From Theionarchaea archaeon (GTDB taxonomy: Archaea; Methanobacteriota_B; Thermococci; Methanofastidiosales; SZ-28-30), in assembly GCA_018992685.1 (NCBI GenBank), contig JACVGT010000014.1:62001-126000 (forward strand): DNA of 64,000 nt, in the 5' to 3' direction. Numbering within the stretch: position 1 is the stretch's first letter; each line of letters opens with the position of its first letter. Under the pieces are notes generated by a model. That model searched no databases. It had not been told where the DNA came from and saw only the letters and a program-made list of their open reading frames with translations. Of this stretch, positions 7,605 through 16,004 are shown piece after piece. The translations under genes were made by a program, and so were the position numbers.

Positions 7605-8303
7605 ATGAACATGGTGGAGAGCATGAAGTTGAGGATACGTTCTGTAGAGTATCTGCAGATGCTCAAGAGAAAGTTCACCTATTCTCAGCTGGGTGAGATG
7701 TTTGAGCTGCCTGCCACTGTCCTCAACCGGTACATCATGGGCAGGGTCCTTCCCAATGAAGAGAGAGCAAGAGAATTCATTGCCCACTTTAGAGAGTACT
7801 ACAACCTGGAGCAGGAGATACGAGACAGGATCCACTGTGATCGCGAAGGATATTTTGACAATTCCCCTATTCTGTATGACACGCTTCTACTCTTGGAAAT
7901 TGCAGATCAGGTGGCAGAACGATTCCAGGAAACAGAGAAGATTTTGACCTCTGAGACAGATGGAATCCCGGTAGCGTGCAGCATTGCAGCTCGTCTTGGA
8001 GTTGATGCTGTCTATGCCAGAAAGAACAGAGAAGTGGGGGTCACTGATTATGTTGAGGAGACCTATGTACCCAGTTCCTCAGGAAACCTCATGTCCCTGT
8101 ATCTTCCCAAGAATGCAATTCAGAAGAATGAAAAAGTTCTCATAGTCGACGACGTCCTGAGATCAGGAGAAACCCAGAGAGCCCTGATTAACCTGGCGGA
8201 AAAAAGTGGAGCTTCTATTTATGGGATTTTCATGGTTATCAGTGTGGGTGATGCAGATCTCGTGAAGGGTGAGAGTTTCTTCTCTTTGGTTACCCTTCAG
8301 TAG
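7605..8303 (+). CDS. GfcR-like regulator: HTH plus phosphoribosyltransferase domain
   Basis: A 232-residue protein combining an N-terminal helix-turn-helix (YSQLGEMFELPATVLNRYI, about residues 24-42) with a C-terminal phosphoribosyltransferase fold carrying the PRPP-binding loop VLIVDDVLRSGETQRAL. This is the architecture of archaeal PyrE-like regulators such as haloarchaeal GfcR. Divergence from GMP synthase suggests control of purine genes by PRPP or a nucleotide, but that is inference. The frame is open from 7518; the ATG at 7605 is chosen because it lies 26-27 nt from the TATA centre. ATGs at 7611 and 7623 are alternatives. Confidence 0.75.
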   Translation: MNMVESMKLRIRSVEYLQMLKRKFTYSQLGEMFELPATVLNRYIMGRVLPNEERAREFIAHFREYYNLEQEIRDRIHCDREGYFDNSPILYDTLLLLEIADQVAERFQETEKILTSETDGIPVACSIAARLGVDAVYARKNREVGVTDYVEETYVPSSSGNLMSLYLPKNAIQKNEKVLIVDDVLRSGETQRALINLAEKSGASIYGIFMVISVGDADLVKGESFFSLVTLQ

Positions 8304-8490
8304 GGAATGCAAAGGTCATGCTGCCAGGTTGTATCTCTTTCTATCAGGTGTCTCAGTCATCCTCTTGGACACACATGCACCTGTTCTGGCAATCTATTAG
8401 AAGGAAAATCTGCTACCATTTACAAATGTAAGCCCTTGTATGGTTCTGATCATGCAAAAATATATATGTTCTATTCAGAAGAAGGTAGTA

Positions 8491-8940
8491 ATGTATAAGA
8501 AGATTCTAATTGCCACAGATGGATCTGAACACTCGGAGAGAGCTGAGGCCCATGGATTGATGCTCGCCAAGAGATCTGGTGCACTGGTGACTGCATTGTA
8601 CGTCGTGGAAGTGGTGCATCCTGCGCGATCCATTGGCGGTCCTCCTTCGTTGCTCCTTGAAGAGCAGAAAGAAGGGCTCATGGAAGAGGGTAAGAAAATA
8701 GTGGACAGAGTTGTGCAGAAGGGAAAAGACATGGGGGTCGAGGTGCATCCCATGGTTGAGGAGGGGCACCCCGCCCAGGAGATTATCGATCACGCCGCGG
8801 ACTATGACCTGGTGGTCGTGGGCACACTGGGGAGGACGGGACTATCTCATCTGTTACTGGGGAGTGTTGCTGAGAGAGTGGTGAGACATGCACCTGCACC
8901 CGTTTTGGTGGTGAGAACTCGAAAAGATGAACCAGGCTGA
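8491..8940 (+). CDS. Universal stress protein (UspA family)
   Basis: A 149-residue single-domain USP. It begins MYKKILIATDGSEHSERA and has the ATP-binding signature G-T-L-G-R-T-G-L-S-H-L-L-L-G-S-V-A-E at residues 112-129 followed by PVLVVR, so it is likely an ATP-binding type. The in-frame ORF begins earlier, but a TATA box (AAAATATATATG, about 8456-8466) lies 27-30 nt before the ATG at 8491, giving a leaderless or nearly leaderless start. It overlaps the next small membrane protein by 14 nt. Its specific client process is unknown. Confidence 0.9.
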   Translation: MYKKILIATDGSEHSERAEAHGLMLAKRSGALVTALYVVEVVHPARSIGGPPSLLLEEQKEGLMEEGKKIVDRVVQKGKDMGVEVHPMVEEGHPAQEIIDHAADYDLVVVGTLGRTGLSHLLLGSVAERVVRHAPAPVLVVRTRKDEPG

Positions 8941-9127
8941 ACTCTCCGGATTCTCCCGTCTTTCTGTCCCTTTACAGCTGGCAGCTTCCACGTTGATAAT
9001 GGGAATCATCGGAATGAAGGTGGGGAGATGGATATACGGGGATTTTGGGGGGGCCCTGGGATTGATGATTGGACTAATCGCAGGGTTCTTCATCTACATT
9101 GCGGTAATTGTAAAGAGAGAACAGTAG
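8927..9127 (+). CDS. AtpI/AtpZ-like small membrane protein
   Basis: A 66-residue protein with two predicted membrane helices (about 17-33 and 41-61) joined by a short loop containing GRWIYGDFGG. The order, glycine pattern and MGIIGMKVGRWI segment resemble the AtpZ/AtpI family (ATPase_gene1), whose bacterial members assist assembly of ATP synthase rotor rings or transport magnesium. No ATPase operon is nearby, and the gene is translationally coupled to the USP by a 14-nt overlap, so a role in the ATPase is not assured. Confidence 0.6.
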   Translation: MNQAELSGFSRLSVPLQLAASTLIMGIIGMKVGRWIYGDFGGALGLMIGLIAGFFIYIAVIVKREQ

Positions 9128-9157
9128 GTTTTTATGCTCGAAGGAATAGGTACCACC

Positions 9158-9412
9158 ATGAAGAACTGTCCTCACTGCGCAGCTTCAAACTCCGAAAAGG
9201 CTGGTTTCTGCTGGAGATGCTACAAACCACTGGATTCTTTCAGCTATGAAGGATTCATATCCCTGCGGCAGAGAATCAGAGAGAAAGTGCGGGATATTGT
9301 ACAGTATAGGGATATTCGAGAGCTCCTGAGAGAGAAGATCAAACTGCTGGCAGAGAGGGAGAGTGAGGAACGGGGTGAGCTGCTTACTGAAGGACTGCCA
9401 AGGAGTCGGTGA
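9158..9412 (+). CDS. Zinc-ribbon protein with charged helical tail
   Basis: An 84-residue protein starting MKNCPHCAASN then FCWRCYKPL: two Cys pairs 4/7 and about 18/21 form a zinc ribbon. The rest (residues 30-84) is a strongly charged helix, rich in Arg, Glu and Leu. The ATG at 9158 is preferred over 9134 because a TATA-like TTTTTATG (about 9126-9135) lies 26 nt upstream of it and overlaps the earlier ATG. No function can be assigned; such proteins often bind other proteins or nucleic acid. Confidence 0.6.
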   Translation: MKNCPHCAASNSEKAGFCWRCYKPLDSFSYEGFISLRQRIREKVRDIVQYRDIRELLREKIKLLAERESEERGELLTEGLPRSR

Positions 9413-9508
9413 GAGAGGACACGTTCATACCACGAGTGTGACAGCTTCGCGGTGGACAATCTACGGGAAAGGGAAAAGCTTTTCTTATCTTCATTCTGAG
9501 GAAGGGTC

Positions 9509-10240
9509 ATGGGTTATGAAGCATCCGCACAGTACTATGATCTTTTTGGAGAAAAACCAGATCTAGAATATTATAAACAGCTGGCAGAGAAAGCTGGAAA
9601 AGCTCTCGAGATAGGGGTTGGAACCGGGCGGGTAGCTCTGGAACTGGCGAAGGTGGGTGTTGAGGTATGGGGGATTGATAATTCCCCGGCAATGCTGAAA
9701 ATCGCAGAGGCCAAAATCAAAGAATTGCCAACCCATGCACAGGATAAGATCAAGCTTGTGCAGGCTGACATGATTTCATTTGATCTTTGTCGAAAGTTTC
9801 CACTGGCGTATATGCCATCTTCCACATTGAGCCACTGCATCACCACGGAAGATCAGGTGAAAGCACTCCGCTGCGTCCATGATCACCTGCAAGAAGACGG
9901 GATCTTTGCATTTGACATATTGCTTCCATCCTCCAGGTTCGATGGCGCTCTCAGACCTGCTGGAAGGCAGCCAATGGGAGACCGGACTGTCATGCGGTGG
10001 ATTTCCAATCGTTCAGATCCTGCAAGTCAGGTACTACATACGATTCTGATCTTTGAAGTGTACGAGAACAACATTCTGATAGAAAAGGTCATGGAATCTT
10101 CTACGGTGAGCCTCATCACCAGACGAGAAGTCGAGCTCCTCCTGGAGAAAGCCAACTTTGAAATTGAAACCCAGTTCGGTGACTTCTCCTACTCTGAGAA
10201 TATCACTGATCTTCTGGTTATACAGGCACGAAAACCCTAA
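9509..10240 (+). CDS. Class I SAM-dependent methyltransferase
   Basis: A 243-residue methyltransferase. Motif I is ALEIGVGTGRVALELA (residues 31-46), followed by the acidic residue of motif II in VWGIDNSPAML and motif III/IV around LVQADMISFDL. The N-terminus YEASAQYYDLF is typical of the broad Methyltransf_25/11 group of small-molecule methylases. Substrate is unknown. The ATG is about 27 nt downstream of a CTTTTCTTAT TATA-like element, consistent with leaderless transcription. The stop is followed 31 nt later by the start of the exchanger gene. Confidence 0.85.
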   Translation: MGYEASAQYYDLFGEKPDLEYYKQLAEKAGKALEIGVGTGRVALELAKVGVEVWGIDNSPAMLKIAEAKIKELPTHAQDKIKLVQADMISFDLCRKFPLAYMPSSTLSHCITTEDQVKALRCVHDHLQEDGIFAFDILLPSSRFDGALRPAGRQPMGDRTVMRWISNRSDPASQVLHTILIFEVYENNILIEKVMESSTVSLITRREVELLLEKANFEIETQFGDFSYSENITDLLVIQARKP

Positions 10241-10271
10241 ACCTTTTTATTCTCCCCACAGTGGTAGTCGC

Positions 10272-11210
10272 ATGATCTGGGACATCACCATTATCGCTCT
10301 TGGATTCTTCTTTCTGTGGAAGGGCAGCGAGTACTTTGTGACGGCGGCTGCAGAAATTGCCAGGCGTATAGGGGTCTCTGATTTAGTCATCGGCCTAACT
10401 CTGGTATCGGCCAGTACCACGTTGCCTGAATTCATGGCCTCTGTCATGGCGTCCCATCTCGGATCTGGCGGAATATGTGTTGGGAATGCAGTCGGCAGCA
10501 ACATAACAAATATCGCTCTCATTCTGGGAATCTGCATGATACTTGAAGGATACCGGGTGGAACCTGTGGTATTGAAAAGGTATGGTGCTGTCCTCTTACT
10601 GGTGTGCTGTCTGTTTGTAGTTTTCTGTCTGGGTGGTGTGTCCCGTCTGGAAGGGGGTCTCCTCTTAACATTATTCTTTGTATATTTGTTTGTGTTGAGC
10701 AGGGAGAAGCATACGAGACGAGAAATGGTGGAAGTATCCATTGAGTTGAGGGATATCCACAGGGAACCAGTGTGGAAGATACTGGTGAAATTTGTGGGAG
10801 GAGGTGCTGCTATCTTCATAGGAGCACGGTATCTGGTCCAGTCAGCTCTGAACATTGCTGCTGCGTTGCAGGTACAGGAATCAGCCATCGGGGCTACTAT
10901 TGTGGCATTGGGGACATCATTGCCCGAATTCGCAGTAGCACTGAGAGCTTTGAAGGAGGATTTTGAGGAGATATCAGTAGGGAATATTCTAGGTGCCAAC
11001 ACGTTCAATATATTGTGGGTTGTTGGGGTTTCTGCATTGGTGAGACCTTTGGCCCTGGACAGCAACCTACTGTACTTCAATATACCCATGATGATGGGAG
11101 TTACCCTGCTCCTTCTAGGATTCATGAGCAGGGGGTATCAGTTGAGGAGATGGCAGGGCATGTTGTTCGTAGGATTGTATTTGCTGTTTGTGATAACTAA
11201 TTTTGTGTGA
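10272..11210 (+). CDS. Calcium/sodium antiporter (CaCA family)
   Basis: A 312-residue integral membrane protein with about ten helices and the two inverted alpha repeats of the CaCA superfamily: GLTLVSASTTLPEFMASV (first) and GATIVALGTSLPEFAVAL (second). The acidic residue of each LPEF motif is a cation ligand. The first repeat reads SASTTLPE rather than the usual GTSLPE. The long cytoplasmic loop separates the halves (REKHTRREMVEVS). The ATG at 10272 is 27 nt from a CCTTTTTATTC TATA box within the end of the methyltransferase gene; ion specificity cannot be told from sequence. Confidence 0.88.
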   Translation: MIWDITIIALGFFFLWKGSEYFVTAAAEIARRIGVSDLVIGLTLVSASTTLPEFMASVMASHLGSGGICVGNAVGSNITNIALILGICMILEGYRVEPVVLKRYGAVLLLVCCLFVVFCLGGVSRLEGGLLLTLFFVYLFVLSREKHTRREMVEVSIELRDIHREPVWKILVKFVGGGAAIFIGARYLVQSALNIAAALQVQESAIGATIVALGTSLPEFAVALRALKEDFEEISVGNILGANTFNILWVVGVSALVRPLALDSNLLYFNIPMMMGVTLLLLGFMSRGYQLRRWQGMLFVGLYLLFVITNFV

Positions 11211-11426
11211 GAAGCTGGGACAACCAGGACCTGCTGACGGTGGGAGTGGTGCAGAGCTTCTGTTGACAGAAGTACCAGTGGTTTTTTGAAGGTGAGAACA
11301 CTGAATTTATGGCGGAGGACACTATAGATGGGCTGTATGCAGTACCTCTCTTGAGAGATTTCAGGTGGTCGTTGATGGATCACGGTAGAACCTCTACGTT
11401 TAAAAAGAGATGTCCCATGACTATGC

Positions 11427-12260
11427 ATGGATATTTGGGAAGCTTCTGAATACGCATGTATCATTGAGGCAGGAACCTTCAAACCCGGAAACGTGCATTC
11501 GAGACGAGAAGAGTTTCTGGATTTTGTGATGAGTGCTCTCCTGCTGGGAAAGAGCATTCGAAACATGCTGAGCCAGAATGAGATACACATGGGAAAATTC
11601 ATTAGGGAAGCAGTAATGGAAAGGTCAAGAGTGGTGCCTTCGAATACGAATTTGGGAATTATCCTGCTTCATATTCCACTTGCGGTGGCAGCTTCGGTAA
11701 ATCGAAAAAACATGCAACAGGCTCTGGATACACTAGTTCGTACCGCTACAGTAGGGGATGCTGAGCATGTGGCCGAGGCTCTCAGGATTTCAAACGCACG
11801 CCTGGGAACTCCTTTGGAGGGTCCTGACATGAGGAATGAACAGGTTGCTGTTGAAATCCACAAGAAGGGGCTGACTTTGCCTGATTTGTTTTTGCTGTCT
11901 TCCTCCTGGGATATGATAGCATCGGAGTGGGTAACAGGGTTTCCAATCACCTTTTCATGCGCAAAGAGGTTGGTGGAGGGTGATTCTGTCCTCAGTGTGT
12001 ACATGGACATACTCTGTAACTACCCTGACTCACTCGTACAGCGGAAATTCGGGAAAGAAGTGGCAGAAAGAATCAGGTCAGACGCAGCGAACATGCGTTC
12101 TGTTGAGGACATGAAGGAATGGGATGCATTGCTACACACTGAGGGGATCAATCCTGGGACGACAGCAGATCTGGTGGCATCCAGTATTTTTGTTGCTCTC
12201 CTGGATGACGAGAGTCTGCTCCAGAGGTTGGTGAAAGACACCCGTTCTTATCAGCACTAG
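11427..12260 (+). CDS. CitG/MdcB-like triphosphoribosyl-dephospho-CoA synthase family protein
   Basis: A 277-residue all-helical protein with two family signatures: TFKPGNVHSRREEF (residues 17-30; PKPGNVH in bacterial CitG) and SNTNLGIILLHIPLAVAA (about 72-89). In bacteria CitG makes the prosthetic group of citrate lyase from dephospho-CoA and ATP. No citrate or malonate decarboxylase subunit is present here, and archaeal members (COG1767) have no established role, so substrate is open. A TATA-like CGTTTAAAAAG centred near 11401 lies 26 nt before the ATG. Confidence 0.7.
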   Translation: MDIWEASEYACIIEAGTFKPGNVHSRREEFLDFVMSALLLGKSIRNMLSQNEIHMGKFIREAVMERSRVVPSNTNLGIILLHIPLAVAASVNRKNMQQALDTLVRTATVGDAEHVAEALRISNARLGTPLEGPDMRNEQVAVEIHKKGLTLPDLFLLSSSWDMIASEWVTGFPITFSCAKRLVEGDSVLSVYMDILCNYPDSLVQRKFGKEVAERIRSDAANMRSVEDMKEWDALLHTEGINPGTTADLVASSIFVALLDDESLLQRLVKDTRSYQH

Positions 12261-12459
12261 GGAAAGGCTGAAAACACGAGATACTGGAAATAGAAAACTC
12301 CAGGGGATTCCTATATGGATGATTTATCGATAATGAAATACTGAAAAGAGATCTTGCAGGAAAAGATGGATAGATGACTTAACAGGCAGAAGAATATTCA
12401 TTCGGAGCTGAAACTGCAGGAGCAAAACCTTATATATATCATGTCAGAGGAAACATCAT

Positions 12460-12566
12460 GCCGGGGTGGCTTAGCCTGGTTATAGCGCTCGGCTCATAAG
12501 CTCAATGAAATTGGATTCATCACCTGAGACACCGAGAGGTCGCGGGTTCGGATCCCGCCCCCGGCA
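12460..12566 (+). tRNA. tRNA-Met (CAT), intron-containing, probably elongator
   Basis: The acceptor stem GCCGGGG pairs with CCCCGGC, a D arm (GCTTAGCCTGGTTATAGC), anticodon stem CTCGG/CCGAG with loop CTCATA and anticodon CAT, and T arm GCGGGTTCGGATCCCGC all fold. An intron of about 32 nt interrupts the loop after position 37 (roughly 12499-12530); a CTCA in the anticodon region can pair with TGAG near the intron 3' end, as expected for a bulge-helix-bulge. CCA is not encoded. G1-C72 argues for elongator rather than initiator Met. A TATA box (CCTTATATATATC) is centred 26 nt upstream. Confidence 0.92.
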
Positions 12567-12802
12567 TCATATGACTTGTTCCGATCTCTAACTTTCCATT
12601 TCTTCCTAATCTCATAAGATTGCTGTTTTTAGGAATCTTTCATTTCAGTTGTTTTCAACGCCTTGAGGAGACCTTGCTCGCCTGTATCACATTCAAATGA
12701 TCTTCGTAGCCAGTCACAGTCTGATTTGACCAAAGGTGGTTTTAGAGACTCCCATCACTGTTTGATCAGAGACATCATAATAATCTAAGATTATCGCTCT
12801 CT

Positions 12803-13249
12803 TCATCCGACAATGACCGTCCCATCTTCTTGTATCTCGATGTCCTGTCCATTCTCCACGCGATCCAGAAACTCCCTGCCCAATTGATCTACAGTGACAA
12901 TTCGCTTTTCTAGCCAAATTTCAGCTAGAATTATCCCAGATGCAGCAAGTGAATCAATGCCCTCTGAAAAAAGCATGGCTTTCGGCATAAGTCTTCTATT
13001 AGCTGCCGTCTCCAGCAACAGGCCTCCCGCAGTCGAACCGATAGTCCCAGGAAGACAGAGGATCTTGCCTGTCATCACTTTTTGATACAGCTCAGGATTG
13101 TCATGATCTCCACAGACTGCTTTTCCAGTCACGTTGAAGAGTAGACTGCTGCGAAAAGATGCCAGAATGTTGAAAGGACTATGCGTAACCAACGCTTCAC
13201 CTTCAATATGTCCTGGAAGAACTGCCCTTCCCTGAAAAGTCTTGCTCAT
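12803..13249 (-). CDS. Aconitase X swivel subunit (phosphomevalonate dehydratase small subunit)
   Basis: A 148-residue DUF126/AcnX small subunit. Family marks are FQGRAVLPGHIEGEALV at the N-terminus and LPGTIGSTAGGLLLETA (residues about 66-82), which contains the catalytic Ser of the swivel domain. In archaea the AcnX pair acts as phosphomevalonate 5-phosphate dehydratase, making trans-anhydromevalonate phosphate in the archaeal mevalonate pathway; related bacterial AcnX enzymes act on hydroxyproline. Overlap of 4 nt with the large subunit ensures coupled synthesis. Function is inferred from the archaeal context. Confidence 0.85.
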   Translation of the reverse strand: MSKTFQGRAVLPGHIEGEALVTHSPFNILASFRSSLLFNVTGKAVCGDHDNPELYQKVMTGKILCLPGTIGSTAGGLLLETAANRRLMPKAMLFSEGIDSLAASGIILAEIWLEKRIVTVDQLGREFLDRVENGQDIEIQEDGTVIVG

Positions 13250-14559
13250 TGTACTCCCCCTGGTACATTTCCGGTGGTAACTATCTTCAGAATGTCCTCG
13301 TCTATGAAAAACCTGGCTGAAGAATATCCACGCAATTTGCTGGAGTTGGTGATTACAGCAATTCTTGAGGACAGTGGGTTATTCATTTGTGCGAGAGGAC
13401 AGACAGAGCTTAGATTGGCACCAACAGTCTTCATCTGCTCATGTTCTGTACTGTACTGTTTCTTGAACAGTTCCACAACATCGGGAGCAGCACACAAGAC
13501 TGTGTCTACTGTGACTTTTGAATTCCTCACTTCATGTACGGCATTCTGTATCTGGTGTACCCACCAACGGACTTGTTGCAGGCTGAGATGTGGACAGCCA
13601 ATGAAACAAAGCTGGGGTCTGGCATCTGCGTGTTTCCACTGCATTGGATAGCTATGCATTACCCGTTCAAGTTCTGCATCATCGACAACATAGGTTTGAT
13701 GATCCTTGATCAAGAGGTTCCGCTGAAGCTTCAAAGCTTCAGGAGTGACATTTTCTACATGAAAAAGCCCCACTGCACCATTGGTTGCCGCAGCCGCTCC
13801 CATATCCTTCAAGTAATCTCTGGCGGTTTCTGAAAGTCCTCTGCCCAAAAAACGGTCCAGACCAATAATGAAAGGAGTACTTTCAGCAACACGTAATCCG
13901 ATGGCGCTGCCCAACAACTGAGGATTCGGAAGGTTGGAGGTCTTCACATCTACCAGCCAGGTGGCACGTCGTCCTTCGTCTGTCACTAACCCAAAGAATG
14001 GCACTTTGCCCACAATGTTACACAGCAAATCGATTCCAGCAGAATTGCGGTGAGTCCGCGCTCCTAACACTGAATTAACATAGACCACAGCTGAGGATTC
14101 AGACCACGCCGATATATCTCCTTCCTGTGGTGTGTTCCCGACTTCAGGTAGGTAACTGGTACAGGTGAACGCCCTGTCGTTCATCAGCCCTAACTGGATC
14201 AGTTTCTTCTCGTAGTCTCCCTGCCCAGCATACATGTACCTGAAGATAATCTTCTGTAGTAGGCTGCATTTGACGTTCTTGAAATCCATGGGACGCGGAT
14301 CTGTCGTAAAGGGTCTTGTTGTCTTGATTCCTGCTGCTATCAATTCATCTACCATCTCAAAGTAAGGACCTAGTATACCAGAACTCGCAGAAAGAACCAG
14401 ATGTGGGTTTGCATCAATCTTCACCAATTTTCGTGCTCCAAATGTTTCTCCATAGGCTATCACAGACTTCATTACCTTTCGCATGGTTTCTCCATGCAAC
14501 CCATTCAAGACGTCCTGTTCGTCTTGGGTCAGTTCCATGGTGGAATGATGTCTATTCAT
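13246..14559 (-). CDS. Aconitase X catalytic subunit (phosphomevalonate dehydratase large subunit)
   Basis: A 437-residue DUF521/AcnX protein. It begins MELTQDEQDVLNGLHGE after a short extension, has KIDANPHLVLSASSG, and Cys residues near CTSYLPEVGNTP, FIGCPHLSL and SVCPLAQMN that suit the single iron-sulfur cluster of the family. Together with the 148-residue swivel subunit it should dehydrate mevalonate 5-phosphate for isoprenoid lipid synthesis. GGGAGGAAGATC before the ATG is a strong ribosome-binding site. The partner decarboxylase and isopentenyl phosphate kinase of this pathway are not in the window. Confidence 0.88.
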   Translation of the reverse strand: MNRHHSTMELTQDEQDVLNGLHGETMRKVMKSVIAYGETFGARKLVKIDANPHLVLSASSGILGPYFEMVDELIAAGIKTTRPFTTDPRPMDFKNVKCSLLQKIIFRYMYAGQGDYEKKLIQLGLMNDRAFTCTSYLPEVGNTPQEGDISAWSESSAVVYVNSVLGARTHRNSAGIDLLCNIVGKVPFFGLVTDEGRRATWLVDVKTSNLPNPQLLGSAIGLRVAESTPFIIGLDRFLGRGLSETARDYLKDMGAAAATNGAVGLFHVENVTPEALKLQRNLLIKDHQTYVVDDAELERVMHSYPMQWKHADARPQLCFIGCPHLSLQQVRWWVHQIQNAVHEVRNSKVTVDTVLCAAPDVVELFKKQYSTEHEQMKTVGANLSSVCPLAQMNNPLSSRIAVITNSSKLRGYSSARFFIDEDILKIVTTGNVPGGVQ

Positions 14560-14660
14560 GATCTTCCTCCCGATTGCTTTTCATCAACATACTACTACCG
14601 TGTTGAATTCTCATCAGCTATTATCTCAGTCAGGAACTTTCCCCTCCATTTCTTCCTCAT

Positions 14661-15299
14661 CTAACTCTCTCTTGTGCGTGCTTTCGCAATCCTGAATATA
14701 TCAGCTGACCTACCGGTAGCTCTACACTCAACCTCTTTCACCTCATGGTCATGACCTGTAATCCACCTCATGAGGTATCGGATCATTCCAGTGTAGACAC
14801 CGCATACAGGTTCCTCTGAGGTTACTCCATCACTCTCGAACCGATCCTTGTGAATGAGGTAGAAGTAGTCGTCATCCTCTTTCAGTTCGATAATTGGTCC
14901 ACTCACCGTTGATGTGAACCATTCGTTTCCTGTCTCTACCAACTTATTGAGAAGCAGATGCATTTTCGTTCTTTCTGGAGCAAGACGGGCCGCAATCAGT
15001 AAGGCTTTCACCAATCCTGAGCGACCTTCGATGCCGACACGGGCAAATTCTCGACCAACTCGAAGGGAGAGAGTCCGAGAACCTTTTTTTCCAAATAAGT
15101 CATAGAGAGATAGAAATAGATCTCTCGCATCTTTCACTGGAATTTCTAACAAATCGTTGTCTGGTGGAAAATTATCAATGTATCTCTCTAAATGAGCAAA
15201 GTTCAAAACTGATTTCAGTCCATTGGGTCCAATAGTATTCTCAACAGTCTGAAGCCAGCATCTCATCATGAAATTATCTGTCTTCTTTTCTTCTGCCAT
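14661..15299 (-). CDS. V4R-domain protein
   Basis: A 212-residue protein of the V4R (4-vinyl reductase/hydrocarbon-binding) type: early PNGLKSVLNFAHLERYI, central RVGREFARVGIEGRSGL, and near the end VKEVECRATGRS, which corresponds to the usual C-X-A-X-G-X-X-X-C region but keeps only one Cys. V4R proteins bind small ligands and are often encoded with roadblock proteins and GTPase or chemosensory systems. The ATG at 15299 is preferred over the earlier one at 15338 because GGAGGTG lies just upstream. It follows the roadblock gene with 31 nt between, as an operon. Confidence 0.65.
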   Translation of the reverse strand: MAEEKKTDNFMMRCWLQTVENTIGPNGLKSVLNFAHLERYIDNFPPDNDLLEIPVKDARDLFLSLYDLFGKKGSRTLSLRVGREFARVGIEGRSGLVKALLIAARLAPERTKMHLLLNKLVETGNEWFTSTVSGPIIELKEDDDYFYLIHKDRFESDGVTSEEPVCGVYTGMIRYLMRWITGHDHEVKEVECRATGRSADIFRIAKARTRES

Positions 15300-15330
15300 G
15301 GATCTGCACCTCCTAGTGTGATATGTATTT

Positions 15331-15714
15331 TCAAACAAGCTTTGATATCTCTTCAGCAGTTCTCTTCATATCTAGAAATACTAGTCCAAGTTTGGCATCT
15401 CTTCTTGCCAGAGCAGTCAGCACAGCATTTTCTCCTGAAGCCATTAGAACCACATAACCATTTTCACCCTTTACATACACTTCGGAGAGACCACCACGAG
15501 CCAACTCGCTAGCTGTTCTCTCTCCTAACGATAGCATCGCAGCTGACATGGCAGCTACTCTATCTTCTTCTACATCTCTCGGTAGCTCGGATGCAATCAT
15601 TAGTCCGTCCACAGAAACCACAGCAGAAGCCTCAATATCGGGAGTAGTTGCTTCCAGATCTTTCAAAAGAGTTGACAACTCTTCAACTCTTGATTTCTTG
15701 GCTATTTGACTCAC
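15331..15714 (-). CDS. Roadblock/LC7 domain protein
   Basis: A 127-residue single roadblock/LC7 domain: LEATTPDIEASAVVSVDGLMIASELP, AMSAAMLSLGERTASEL, and the closing LVFLDMKRTAEEISKLV are typical. Family members dimerise and regulate small GTPases (MglB-like). No small GTPase is encoded beside it in this window. It precedes the V4R gene, a pairing frequent in archaea and likely a ligand-responsive regulatory pair. A TATA box (minus strand GATTTATATGC, about 15785-15796) predicts a leader of about 50 nt, unlike the leaderless neighbours. Confidence 0.85.
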   Translation of the reverse strand: MSQIAKKSRVEELSTLLKDLEATTPDIEASAVVSVDGLMIASELPRDVEEDRVAAMSAAMLSLGERTASELARGGLSEVYVKGENGYVVLMASGENAVLTALARRDAKLGLVFLDMKRTAEEISKLV

Positions 15715-16004
15715 CTCATTTCATTTTATTCTCTATGTGGGTGTTTCTCTTCTCTCCTTTTCCTTTTTATCCGCTACGTTTTGGAGCATATAAATCTTAC
15801 GGAAAATTGGAACCCCACATCATCCCACGGGACCATTAGAAGATGAAGAATGAAGAGATTTTAATTGGAAGTGGTTCTGATTCTGAGGGAATGCTGTCAG
15901 TCTTCTCGTCCAGAAGTGAAATCAACCTACAATGTAATGTTGCTTAAAAATAAAGAGTAGGTAACCTACAAAAAAGACTGTTGTCACCAAATCGTGCTTT
16001 CTAG

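Noticed and set aside
10247-11125. Minus-strand ORF of 292 codons across the exchanger gene
   Set aside because: It is the antisense shadow of a clear CaCA antiporter; no start signal and composition rich in Thr/Pro/Arg typical of shadows.
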